This document shows positions 10,396-18,761 of a stretch of 64,000 nt of DNA, piece after piece; the stretch's first letter is position 1; every line of letters begins with the position of its first letter. The notes under the pieces are model-generated. The model was not told the DNA's origin. It searched no databases and worked only from the letters and a program-made list of their open reading frames with translations. This DNA comes from Rhodococcus sp. 4CII (lineage in GTDB: Bacteria > Actinomycetota > Actinomycetes > Mycobacteriales > Mycobacteriaceae), in NCBI RefSeq assembly GCF_014256275.1, contig NZ_JACCFE010000002.1, positions 1,860,001-1,924,000 on the forward strand, in the 5' to 3' direction. The translations under genes and the position numbers were made by a program.

Positions 10396-11361
10396 ATGGA
10401 CGAGTCTCAGGTTTCCGTGATCATCGTGACCTATAACAGCGAAGCCGTCATCGGGGATTGTGTTCGCCCGCTGTCCCGGCAGGACGGAATCGAGCTCGTC
10501 GTGCTGGACAATGCATCCGCGGACGGGACGCTGGCAGTTCTCGCCGAGGCAGCGCCGGACGCCGTCATCGTCCGCAACGAGGAGAACGTGGGTTTCGCAC
10601 GGGGTGTCAACCGCGCGGCATGCCACGCACGGGGGCGCGCGCTACTACTGCTCAATCCCGATGCACGCATCTCCCCCCGAGACGTTCTCGCACTGGCGGC
10701 CATTTTCGACAAGTCGCCGGACGTCGGGATCGTCGCTCCGACGCTCAGTCAACCGGCGGGTCGCCTCGAGATCCGCGAAGGCGGCCGGAGACCCGATGCG
10801 GTCAGCGTGTTCAATCACTTTTCGGGCCTCTCGCGACTGTCGCACAAGCATCCTCGTCTGGAAGGTCTGTATCTCCTCCACACCCACGATTTCGCGACGA
10901 GAGAGTTGGATTGGGTATCCGGAGCCTGCATGATGGTCCGTAAGCAGACGTGGGACGAGTTGGGCGGACTCACCGAACGATGGTTCATGTATGCGGAAGA
11001 CCTGGAATTCTGTCTTCGCACACGCCAATACGGCAAGCGGATAGTCATGAGCGCCGAACAGACGGGAACCCACGTAGTCGGGGGAAGTACAGGAGCCGCC
11101 GCGACGACCAGGCCGAATCCTGCATGGGTGATCAATCTCTACGATCTGTACAAGTGGAAGTTGGCCCGGAACCGCATACACAGTGTGTTGTGGAAGATCT
11201 CCGTCGTCGCAGGACTTCTGTCGAGATCGGTTGCATTCTACGTAAAATCGTTCGGCGCACCGGAACGATCAGTGCTGTGGCGGTCCGAGTCGCGCAAGTT
11301 TCTCTGGTACACCCGCTCACTGCTCGCGCAATCCAGCAGGATCGACGAGGCCACGACATGA
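10396..11361 (+). CDS. Family 2 glycosyltransferase (WbbL/rhamnosyltransferase type)
   Basis: A 321-residue GT-A fold inverting glycosyltransferase. The nucleotide-sugar site is shown by VSVIIVTYNSE near the N-terminus, DNASADGT, NVGFARGVN and LLNPDARI (the DxD-equivalent position). The acceptor/catalytic part contains WVSGACMMVRK and ERWFMYAEDLEFCLR. The C-terminal ~70 residues are basic and amphipathic, suggesting membrane association. I chose ATG 10396 because AAGGAAAG lies at ideal spacing; an in-frame ATG at 10348 inside the previous gene lacks such a site. Its stop overlaps the next start as ATGA. It probably adds one sugar, perhaps a deoxyhexose, to the lipid-linked repeat unit; the donor cannot be read from sequence. 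Confidence 0.88.
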   Translation: MDESQVSVIIVTYNSEAVIGDCVRPLSRQDGIELVVLDNASADGTLAVLAEAAPDAVIVRNEENVGFARGVNRAACHARGRALLLLNPDARISPRDVLALAAIFDKSPDVGIVAPTLSQPAGRLEIREGGRRPDAVSVFNHFSGLSRLSHKHPRLEGLYLLHTHDFATRELDWVSGACMMVRKQTWDELGGLTERWFMYAEDLEFCLRTRQYGKRIVMSAEQTGTHVVGGSTGAAATTRPNPAWVINLYDLYKWKLARNRIHSVLWKISVVAGLLSRSVAFYVKSFGAPERSVLWRSESRKFLWYTRSLLAQSSRIDEATT

Positions 11362-12473
11362 CCACTACCAATCCGCGAATCCTCGTGCTCTGGGCCGACC
11401 GGGATTCGACGAACCTCGGGCTGCGCGCTCTGGCGGAGGGTACGGAGTCGGTCGTCGCACGGAGATGGCCGAACGCCGAATTGACGTACCACACGCAGGA
11501 CAGTCAGGACACTCCGCTCAGCAAGCGAAACGTACTCCGGGACATCTTTCGCTCACGAGGGCCGATCAAGCGGGAACTTTCCCGATACGACGCGATTCTG
11601 GATACCGGCGCAGGCGACAGCTTCACGGACATCTACGGGCTGCGACGCCTCATCTTGATGGCGTACGTACAGCGCGTTGCCGCACAGCGTCGAGTGCCGA
11701 CCATACTCATGCCCCAGACGATCGGTCCGTTCGACAGCAGGGTCGGACGGCTGATCGCGAGGAAGTCCCTACGGCAGGCCACCCGCGTCTTCGCACGCGA
11801 TCCTGTAAGCCTCACGTATGCGCGACAGTTGGGACGGCAGTCCGCAGCAGAGTCGACAGACTTGGTGTTCGCACTGGCACAGCCAGATCATGAGGGGGCG
11901 GACGAACGCGACGTAGTAGTCAACGTCTCCGGATTGCTCTGGTCCGAGAACCCCCACGTCGATTACCACAGCTATCGCCGATCCGTCACAGACCTCATCG
12001 ATGGGCTTCTCCAGCGCGGTCACCGGGTCGGCGTGCTTGCACACGTTCTCGATTCGCCGATGACGGACAACGATGTACCCGCTGTCCGACAGGTGGGAAG
12101 CCATTTCGGCGACGCAGTCGAGATCCTCGTGCCGGACTCGCTGACGGGTGTTCGCGGGATCCTCGCCACGGCGAACCTGGTCATCGGCGCGCGCATGCAC
12201 GCCTGTCTCAACTCTCTGTCCGTAGGTACGCCGGCGATCCCCTGGGCGTATTCGCGCAAATTTGCCCCACTCGTCGATGCTCTGGGGTGGAACTTGCACG
12301 TCGACCTGAGGGCGTCGCCTGATCCGGCGCGCGAGACCCTCGCACTCGTGGAGTCGTTGGATCTTTCCGCAGCACGCAGCGAGGTGGAGCTAATCCTGAA
12401 CAGGACCAATGTGATGATGGACGAGCTCGGCGCCGGCCTGAGTGACATCGATGTCCGTCAGGCGGCGCTGTAA
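11358..12473 (+). CDS. Polysaccharide pyruvyl transferase family protein
   Basis: A 371-residue protein of the CsaB/WcaK polysaccharide pyruvyl transferase family (PF04230), which moves pyruvate from phosphoenolpyruvate onto sugars as a ketal. Family-like features are the N-terminal WADRDSTNLGLRAL, the DAILDTGAGDSFTDIYG segment, MPQTIGPF, FARDPVSLTYAR, and the C-terminal VIGARMHACLNSLSVGTP with its conserved Arg-Met-His. The start is fixed by the ATGA overlap with the GT2 gene. The 3' end overlaps the tail of the converging flippase gene by 16 bases. A gene with the FrhB-like fold is three frames away, a pairing often seen in surface-polysaccharide clusters. Confidence 0.87.
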   Translation: MTTTNPRILVLWADRDSTNLGLRALAEGTESVVARRWPNAELTYHTQDSQDTPLSKRNVLRDIFRSRGPIKRELSRYDAILDTGAGDSFTDIYGLRRLILMAYVQRVAAQRRVPTILMPQTIGPFDSRVGRLIARKSLRQATRVFARDPVSLTYARQLGRQSAAESTDLVFALAQPDHEGADERDVVVNVSGLLWSENPHVDYHSYRRSVTDLIDGLLQRGHRVGVLAHVLDSPMTDNDVPAVRQVGSHFGDAVEILVPDSLTGVRGILATANLVIGARMHACLNSLSVGTPAIPWAYSRKFAPLVDALGWNLHVDLRASPDPARETLALVESLDLSAARSEVELILNRTNVMMDELGAGLSDIDVRQAAL

Positions 12474-13765
12474 TCGATATGTCCCCTCGCCACGACGTTG
12501 AAGCATCGGCGGAGGTCACCGGCTCGAAACAGCAACGATGTCGGGCTCAATCGGAGAGCGCGCAGACTCGAAAGGGTGGTCACCATCCAGCCTGCGACCG
12601 ACGCCAGCGCCGCCCCGGCACCGCCGAGGTGAGGTCCCAGGATGAACATCAGTGCGACGCTCACGCCCAGCCCGAGGATCTGTGCGGCGGTCATGAGACC
12701 CCCTCTGCCCTGCGCCACCAGCATCTGGGACGCGACATAGTTCACGGTGAGAAAGACCGATCCACACAGACAGATCAAAGTAATTGCTGTCGAGCCTCGA
12801 AAGCCCTCACCGAAGATCAACGGAATGAGCACGGGCGTCGTGCATCCCAGCACCACCACAGGCACAGCGACGGTGAGGGCCGTGATGCGGATCGACAGCG
12901 CCGAAATACGTTTACTCGCCTCCGACGCCGACGCTGCGACGTCCCGGAACATCACCGACGCAATCGTATGTCCGAGGGTCATCGGCAAGCTCGCGACCGT
13001 TATCGCGATAGCGAACAATCCCGCATCGTGCGCCCCGATCGCGACGACCGCAACGATCTGAGGAAGCGTATTCGAGGCCGTCTCTGCCGCTTGGCTGCCG
13101 GAATACACAACGCTCTCCCGCGCCAGTGGGCGAAGGCGCGATCTCGGTCCACGCGGTGATATTCGTGTGAGGAACACGCCCACGAGGGTGGAGAGGAGTG
13201 TGCTCGCCGCCGCACTGACCAGCACCCACGGAAGCGTCAGACTTCCGAGAATCCATCCGAGGGCGACTCCGCATGTGAGTGCCACGGGTTGTGTCGATTG
13301 CAGGAGAGCTATCGCGCCGTAGCGTTGGCTCGCGATCAACACACTCTGGAAACACAACGTTGCGATGAACCCGACGGAACAGCCCATCCCCAGGAGGAAT
13401 GCCCGGGCGCCGGCCGGATCGAGTTCGGTGATCACCAACCGCTCGATCAGGAGCCCGATCACAACTGCTGCCGGAACCAGGAACGGCAGAACGAGGTAGA
13501 CGGCCCGGATCGTGGATTCGGGAGCACCGATCGACGCGCGTCGCCGGACGGCAAGGGGAAGGCCCATACCGAGAACGACAGGCGCAAGTATCGTCGCGGC
13601 GAAGCAGGCGGCGTACAGACCCCGCCCTGACGGCCCGAGCTCGCGCGCGATGATGGGGGCGGTGATCAGGGGTGACAGCTGGACGATCAGTCGCGTCACC
13701 GCAATGATGCTCGGTGACTGCATCGCCGCCGAGATCTTCGTCCGCGGATCACTACTCGCTACCAT
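12458..13765 (-). CDS. Wzx-type polysaccharide flippase
   Basis: A ~435-residue polytopic membrane protein of the MOP/polysaccharide exporter superfamily with about 12 hydrophobic segments. The N-terminal block (LSPLITAPIIARELGPSGRG) is typical: an early Pro, then a Gly-rich loop after the first helix. It would move the undecaprenyl-linked repeat unit across the cytoplasmic membrane. The start at 13765 gives a 7-base overlap (ATGGTAG) with the stop of the FrhB-like gene; an upstream ATG at 13837 would overlap by 79 bases and is less likely. It is the last gene of the minus-strand operon and meets the pyruvyl transferase tail to tail. Confidence 0.87.
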   Translation of the reverse strand: MVASSDPRTKISAAMQSPSIIAVTRLIVQLSPLITAPIIARELGPSGRGLYAACFAATILAPVVLGMGLPLAVRRRASIGAPESTIRAVYLVLPFLVPAAVVIGLLIERLVITELDPAGARAFLLGMGCSVGFIATLCFQSVLIASQRYGAIALLQSTQPVALTCGVALGWILGSLTLPWVLVSAAASTLLSTLVGVFLTRISPRGPRSRLRPLARESVVYSGSQAAETASNTLPQIVAVVAIGAHDAGLFAIAITVASLPMTLGHTIASVMFRDVAASASEASKRISALSIRITALTVAVPVVVLGCTTPVLIPLIFGEGFRGSTAITLICLCGSVFLTVNYVASQMLVAQGRGGLMTAAQILGLGVSVALMFILGPHLGGAGAALASVAGWMVTTLSSLRALRLSPTSLLFRAGDLRRCFNVVARGHIDYSAA

Positions 13766-14970
13766 CGCCGGGCCCGTCGAAAGGTTCCGGCCACGGCGCG
13801 AAGGGTTCTGAGAGGCGCCCGCAGCGACAGCCGCCACAAGCGGAATCCGCGGTACCGGGGGGCCGCGTGCCCGGCAAGCCGGCTACCCGCCATACGCCCC
13901 AGCAGGGTCGCGCGCCGAACCACCTGGAAGGGTTGCACATCCGCAACCGCGTCAGGATCGATCGCACTGATCGCGATCACTCCCTCCTCGGCGGCGCGCC
14001 GGATGACGTCCTCGCCTCGCCGGGTTCGCGCGATGAGGACGCTCAGACCGTCCTGGTCGGTGAAATCGGGGTATCCACTACTGTCCGTCCGCCAGAAGTC
14101 GCCGGCACTGATGTCGGCGCTTTCCCCGACACCATCCGGACAGAGCTTGCAGCGCTGCTGCACCGCCGGCCCCAGATGCTTTCCCCACGAAACGTCATAG
14201 GACGTTCGGACCGAGTTGCCGTGGGCATCTTCCACGTAGAAGTCCCCTGGCCAACCGTGCCCGCGATATCGCACCGTCGCCACCTCAGCGCCATCGTCCA
14301 CCCCCAGATCGTGAATCAGGGACTCCGTCGCGTGCTGACTCGGCACACCGGCGCAGAAGAACGAAAGCATCAGGGGAGACTGTTGATCGCGGGACTTCGC
14401 CAGTGCTCGCAGTGCGGCTACCTCGCAGGGTTTCCCGACGACAGCCGAGGCGGGATTGTCCATATCAGCGGCCGCCGCACTGGCGGTGGGCGCGTAGCGC
14501 GACCCCGTCGCCCGTACGATGTCCGCTCGCGTCCGCACTGAACTGGTCTCGGTCTTCGCAGGATTCGATTCGGAGGCGGCAGCGACAACGACACTGTCGA
14601 TCTGTCCGGTGGCAACCAACCATTCGTTCAGAGCAGTGAGGGTGCCCCCACTGCTTCCCTTGAACCGAATGTCCTCGTCGAGCGCGTACGCCTCCCAGAT
14701 CGACACGATCGGTCCCAGGAAATCGTGACGTCTGGTCCCCACCGGCCTTTGTGCCTGGACGGAGACACCGGGGCACGACTGTCGGAACTCGGCGAGCGCG
14801 GTCGGATCGGTGTCCGAGGGACCCGACACACCGATGCGGGGACGGATGAATCCGTTGTCCGCGAGTTCGAGAACAACATCCTTGTCGAGCAGGGCACACG
14901 CCCCGCAGCCGGAACAGTTTCCGCGTCGGACGACCTCTTCGATCTCGGCGTGCAGCCGGTTCGGGTCCAC
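13759..14970 (-). CDS. FrhB-like (coenzyme F420 hydrogenase/dehydrogenase beta subunit family) protein
   Basis: A 403-residue protein. Residues ~18-26 hold GNCSGCGAC, a ferredoxin-like iron-sulphur half motif; SCPGVSV follows near 66; then RFKGSSGGTLTALNEWL, the family's conserved Ser-Ser-Gly-Gly block; then VGKPCEVAALRAL, SFFCAGVPS and QQRCKLCPDGVGESADIS with a further Cys pair. These match the FrhB N- and C-domain families. In polysaccharide clusters such proteins stand next to pyruvyl transferases and are thought to modify sugars by redox chemistry; the reaction here is unknown. The start is GTG at 14970, three bases after the stop of the Wzy-like gene. Confidence 0.83.
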   Translation of the reverse strand: MDPNRLHAEIEEVVRRGNCSGCGACALLDKDVVLELADNGFIRPRIGVSGPSDTDPTALAEFRQSCPGVSVQAQRPVGTRRHDFLGPIVSIWEAYALDEDIRFKGSSGGTLTALNEWLVATGQIDSVVVAAASESNPAKTETSSVRTRADIVRATGSRYAPTASAAAADMDNPASAVVGKPCEVAALRALAKSRDQQSPLMLSFFCAGVPSQHATESLIHDLGVDDGAEVATVRYRGHGWPGDFYVEDAHGNSVRTSYDVSWGKHLGPAVQQRCKLCPDGVGESADISAGDFWRTDSSGYPDFTDQDGLSVLIARTRRGEDVIRRAAEEGVIAISAIDPDAVADVQPFQVVRRATLLGRMAGSRLAGHAAPRYRGFRLWRLSLRAPLRTLRAVAGTFRRARRW

Positions 14971-14973
14971 GAA

Positions 14974-16383
14974 TCAGATGCCCTTCACTGCACGGTGTGT
15001 CGCGGTCACGCTGTCGGCAGACCGGCGGTCCGGAGAACAGTCCTCATCCTCGGCGCCTCGTTCCTCGTCCGTCACCGGACGAATCAACGACGCCATGATG
15101 ATCCAGGTAACGCTGAACCAGAACATACTGGTCATCGTTGCTGCCGCTGCAAACGCCACCACCACGGCAAAGGCGATCGGCCGCCTCTGCCATGGCACAT
15201 GGCGCAACACAGTGATGACGAGTCCCGCCAAGAGCAACAGACCAACGATGCCGACGTCGTAGAGGATCTGTACCGGAAGCATGATGATGTGGCCGGGCAC
15301 TCCGGGTGAGCCGGGCTGGTCATGACGCAGGCTGAATGTATTGGTGCCGTTTCCGAGCCACAGGTTCGCACCGTGCATATCTTGGGCAGCGGCCTTCGCC
15401 ACTTCGATCCTGAACGCGATATTTCCGCCTTCGAGGTCGATGTCGCCCAACTTTCCCGACGGCTCGGAAGGTTCCGCGGACTTCGACGAACTCGTCGCCG
15501 ACGGTTCTGCGCGCAGGGCGTCCTCACCGAAGGACGGCAGCATGGTTGCAACGCCGTAGGCGACGGCAATTCCCACGGCCAATATCACCGGACCGAACCA
15601 CAACCCCCCGCGATTCCGGCGCTGCCGATACGAGCGCATCGCCTCGAACCCCAAATACACGATCAGCCCGGCAGCCAGGCAGAAGACTGCCGTGCGCGTT
15701 TGTGACCCGACGATTCCCAGCGGAACTGCGATGGCAGCGACACTCATCCAGACCCGGTCGCGTCCCTTCCCTGCCACCAGAAGTAACGTCCACAGCACCA
15801 GGATCGAGGCATAGATGTTGGCTTCCTGCGACGTCATGCGTGCCACGTAGACCTGGTACATTCCGTCGAAATCCGTACCGGGTGTGAAGCCACCGTGAGA
15901 AGTGTTGGCGACGATGAACGCTGCAAACCCGGCCAGCCCCCACGGAACGACACAACGAAGGCCCGTGTTCTCGAACCATATTGCGCGGGTGCCGAGAGAG
16001 ATGATTCCCGCGAGCAGTAGCAGATCGATGACCAACCAGGCGAGAATCGACGCGCTCTTACCGAGGCTCGGGGAGAACATCAGCGTCGCCACGACATTCC
16101 ATGCGACGAAAGCGCCGAAGACGAGTACCACCGGATGTGTGAGAGCGCGGAAGAAGGCGGCCCTGGTCCGGGCGTCGGCCATCAGCCACCCTACAAGGAG
16201 CAGCGGCACAACCTGCTCCCATCTGACGTTGTATCCAGCGATGGCGACGACGTAGCGGCCGACGAACGACGAGACGACCACAGCGACCACGAGGGCGGAG
16301 GTCACCAGCTCGTGCCGGTCGCGCCCGTCGACGAATGTGCGCCATGGGGCGGCACGTCGCGATTCAGTGGAGTGCACAAACAT
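14974..16383 (-). CDS. O-antigen polymerase/ligase-like (Wzy-type) membrane protein
   Basis: A 469-residue protein with about 10-12 hydrophobic segments and one large outside loop (~280-370) containing WLGNGTNTFSLRHD, the pattern seen in O-antigen ligase/polymerase family members (PF04932), where Gly-x-Gly and a downstream Arg/His are conserved. A Ser/Glu-rich low-complexity patch (SATSSSKSAEPSEPSGK) sits just before it. It would polymerise flipped repeat units outside the membrane. ATG 16383 has AGGA about nine bases upstream; a TTG immediately before it is a possible alternative start. The neighbours supply priming, extension and flipping functions. Confidence 0.83.
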   Translation of the reverse strand: MFVHSTESRRAAPWRTFVDGRDRHELVTSALVVAVVVSSFVGRYVVAIAGYNVRWEQVVPLLLVGWLMADARTRAAFFRALTHPVVLVFGAFVAWNVVATLMFSPSLGKSASILAWLVIDLLLLAGIISLGTRAIWFENTGLRCVVPWGLAGFAAFIVANTSHGGFTPGTDFDGMYQVYVARMTSQEANIYASILVLWTLLLVAGKGRDRVWMSVAAIAVPLGIVGSQTRTAVFCLAAGLIVYLGFEAMRSYRQRRNRGGLWFGPVILAVGIAVAYGVATMLPSFGEDALRAEPSATSSSKSAEPSEPSGKLGDIDLEGGNIAFRIEVAKAAAQDMHGANLWLGNGTNTFSLRHDQPGSPGVPGHIIMLPVQILYDVGIVGLLLLAGLVITVLRHVPWQRRPIAFAVVVAFAAAATMTSMFWFSVTWIIMASLIRPVTDEERGAEDEDCSPDRRSADSVTATHRAVKGI

Positions 16384-16425
16384 CAATCAAGGTCCTTGGG
16401 GTTCATCGAACAGCTCTGAGCCAGG

Positions 16426-17532
16426 TCAGCCGATCGCCGTAAGAAGAGACTCTTCGTAACGCTGGCAGACATCTTCCCAGGTGTAATAGTCGTATGCGCG
16501 CTGGAGTGCCCGATCGCGCATTACCTGCTGGCCCGCCGAATCGGCGATGACATCCTTTACGGTGGTCACGATCTCCGATGCTTCCGCCGCGACGAACCTG
16601 CCTGCATCCCCCAGAACTTCGCGGTTGTACACCGTGTCTCGCGCGACGATGGGCGCTTGACATGCCATGGCCTGGACCAACGCGGGGTTCGTTCCGCCCA
16701 CACTGTGACCGTGGAAATAGGCGCCCGCATTCTGCCACAGTGAGAACAGCTTTCGATCGTCACTGACGTGACCCATCCATGTGACCCGTTCATTGCGCTG
16801 GGCCAGCGCCCGCACGTGCTCGTCCAGCTCGCCGCCGTACCCCGACGATCCGACTATCACGACGTCGCGATCGCGGCTCAAGACCTCTGCGGCTTCGAAG
16901 AACTCGACGACGGTGTTTTCCGGCACGAACCGCGCGACCATCAAGACGTACTTCTTGGGTGTGAGTCCCTCGACCGGCGGAAGTGGATCGACGAAGTCGC
17001 CTCCATAGGGTATGAAGTCGCCTTCACGCTGGAAGTCGTTTTCCCATCGGCGCTTGATTTCGAGGGAGTCGACCACCAACCGCGTCGCATAGCGCGCGGT
17101 CAGTGTGGCGCCGGCACGAAAGACCCGCTTGGCGCCGTTGCCCCACTTTGCACGCTCCCACTCGATCCCGTCCACGTTGACGACGGTGGGGATTCCTCGC
17201 GATTTGAGCGCCGGCAGCCAGAACCCGTTCGCCACGTTCAGGACGAGAGCTACGTCAGGCTTCTTCACTGCCGCGTCCAGGCATGACGTCAACCCGTAGG
17301 ACAGCGTGCTGAGGGACCGGGACTCGAGCCCGGGAGTATTGCGGACGACGACTCTCGGGTCACGTGAGGGATCCGTGGGGACAGTCGCACCTGGACGCGA
17401 ATAGACGGTGACATCCCACCCTTTTTCCACGAGGCACGGAGCGAGATGCCGGATCAGGGTCTCGAAGCCACCGTAGTAGCTCGGATAACCTCGCGTTCCG
17501 ATGATTGCAACCGAACGACCCACTGACGTCAT
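16426..17532 (-). CDS. Family 4 glycosyltransferase with DUF1972 N-terminal domain
   Basis: A 368-residue GT-B retaining glycosyltransferase. The N-terminal third (IIGTRGYPSYYGGFETLIRH) is the DUF1972 signature seen in rhamnosyltransferase-type GT4 enzymes. The C-terminal donor domain contains VLMVARFVPENTV, GHVSDDRKLFSLWQNAG and FHGHSVGGTNPALVQAMAC, the place of the conserved E-x7-E motif (here N-P-A-L). The start ATG follows CAGGAAT at good spacing. It sits mid-operon between a second GT4 and the polymerase. It adds a sugar to the repeat unit on the cytoplasmic side; donor not determinable. Confidence 0.89.
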   Translation of the reverse strand: MTSVGRSVAIIGTRGYPSYYGGFETLIRHLAPCLVEKGWDVTVYSRPGATVPTDPSRDPRVVVRNTPGLESRSLSTLSYGLTSCLDAAVKKPDVALVLNVANGFWLPALKSRGIPTVVNVDGIEWERAKWGNGAKRVFRAGATLTARYATRLVVDSLEIKRRWENDFQREGDFIPYGGDFVDPLPPVEGLTPKKYVLMVARFVPENTVVEFFEAAEVLSRDRDVVIVGSSGYGGELDEHVRALAQRNERVTWMGHVSDDRKLFSLWQNAGAYFHGHSVGGTNPALVQAMACQAPIVARDTVYNREVLGDAGRFVAAEASEIVTTVKDVIADSAGQQVMRDRALQRAYDYYTWEDVCQRYEESLLTAIG

Positions 17533-17588
17533 TTAATTCCTGTTCTTCCTGTCGACAACCGCGCTGTTCGAGGACAGATCGTTGGGGA

Positions 17589-18725
17589 CTATGTGCTGTC
17601 CACAAGCTCGGCGACGGTTGTTCGGATGGTCTCTACGGTCACATCCCAGTCCCCGGTTATCGGACTTCCCGGATTCGACCGCGCCGCATCGTCCTGCTCT
17701 CTCGCTTCAGTGGCCAACAATGCGGTGATCGCGCCCGAGATCGCAGGAACATCGTGTGGATCGACGTACTGCGCGCAGGCACCGAGATTCTCTCGCAGGA
17801 CCGGAATGTCGCTGACGAGAACGCGTGCGCCGAAGTACGCCGCCTCGACCGGCGGCAGACCGTATCCCTCACCGAGCGAGAGGAAACAGAACAGCGCGCA
17901 GTTCTCGTACAGCCACCGCAGTTCCTCGTCTGGCACGAACTCGATGAAGACGATCGCACCGGCTGCCACACCTGATCTGACCGATTCGCTGGTCTCGGGG
18001 AGCCGTCCGGATCGCTGACCGACAACGACCAGCGGGAAGTCCTCCGAGATCGCACCCGATTCGATTGCGGCGGCGATCGTGTTCTCCAGATTCTTGCGAA
18101 TATTCAGTCGCCCGACGGTGAGCAGGAACCCACGAGTCTTCAGCGGGTGGCCCGGTTGTCGTGACCGCGCTTCGAGCAACGTCGTCGACAGCCCCAGTCC
18201 CGTCACGGCCACCTCGGCCGAGATGGTGTTGTACGTAGAAACCCGATCGGCCTCGTGGCGTGTCGTCGTCAATACGCGCCCGGTGCGTTTCGCAAGAAAA
18301 GGAATGGCCGAGAGGTAGAGTCGCTCGATCGGCGTGAACCACTCGGGGTTGCTCTGGAAGAGAACGTCATGCACCAGGACTGCGGCGTTCGACGTCGGTG
18401 CACCGAAATTCTGGAGAAAGATTGCATCGAAGTCTCTCCCCCTTTTGAGGTATAGGGGAAGCTCGAGTGCATTGATGGTCGGATGGCGCCTCATTCGCGT
18501 CGGAATGCGCTCGACTCCCACGGGCAACTCTGCCTCGGAATCACTCCACTTGGACGGGATCGCCAGCACGAGCTCGTCGTCGGGGAATGCCGACCGCCAC
18601 CGACCAACGATCTCGCGCAGTACCAGACGGTTCGAATACGGGCCATCGACCCACCAATAGGCATCGACCAGAATTCGCACTACGCGATCACCGTCTTTCC
18701 CTTGCTTCTTCGTCTCGTGACGCAT
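17589..18725 (-). CDS. Family 4 glycosyltransferase
   Basis: A 378-residue GT-B fold enzyme. The N-terminal half shows ILVDAYWWVDGPYSNR and VLVHDVLFQSNPEWFTPIERLY; the C-terminal half has FLLTVGRLNIRKNLENT, EFVPDEELRWLYENC and FLSLGEGYGLPPVEAAYFG, a clear E-G-x-G-L-P-x-x-E donor motif. ATG 18725 begins a charged leader of about 15 residues. A GTG shortly before the conserved start (near 18680) could also serve, and neither site has a strong ribosome binding site. It follows the priming enzyme gene after 36 bases, so it probably adds the second sugar; that assignment is inferred from gene order only. Confidence 0.88.
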   Translation of the reverse strand: MRHETKKQGKDGDRVVRILVDAYWWVDGPYSNRLVLREIVGRWRSAFPDDELVLAIPSKWSDSEAELPVGVERIPTRMRRHPTINALELPLYLKRGRDFDAIFLQNFGAPTSNAAVLVHDVLFQSNPEWFTPIERLYLSAIPFLAKRTGRVLTTTRHEADRVSTYNTISAEVAVTGLGLSTTLLEARSRQPGHPLKTRGFLLTVGRLNIRKNLENTIAAAIESGAISEDFPLVVVGQRSGRLPETSESVRSGVAAGAIVFIEFVPDEELRWLYENCALFCFLSLGEGYGLPPVEAAYFGARVLVSDIPVLRENLGACAQYVDPHDVPAISGAITALLATEAREQDDAARSNPGSPITGDWDVTVETIRTTVAELVDST

Positions 18726-18761
18726 CGAGAGCGACGGTCGGAATCGTGATGTCGTCGTGGA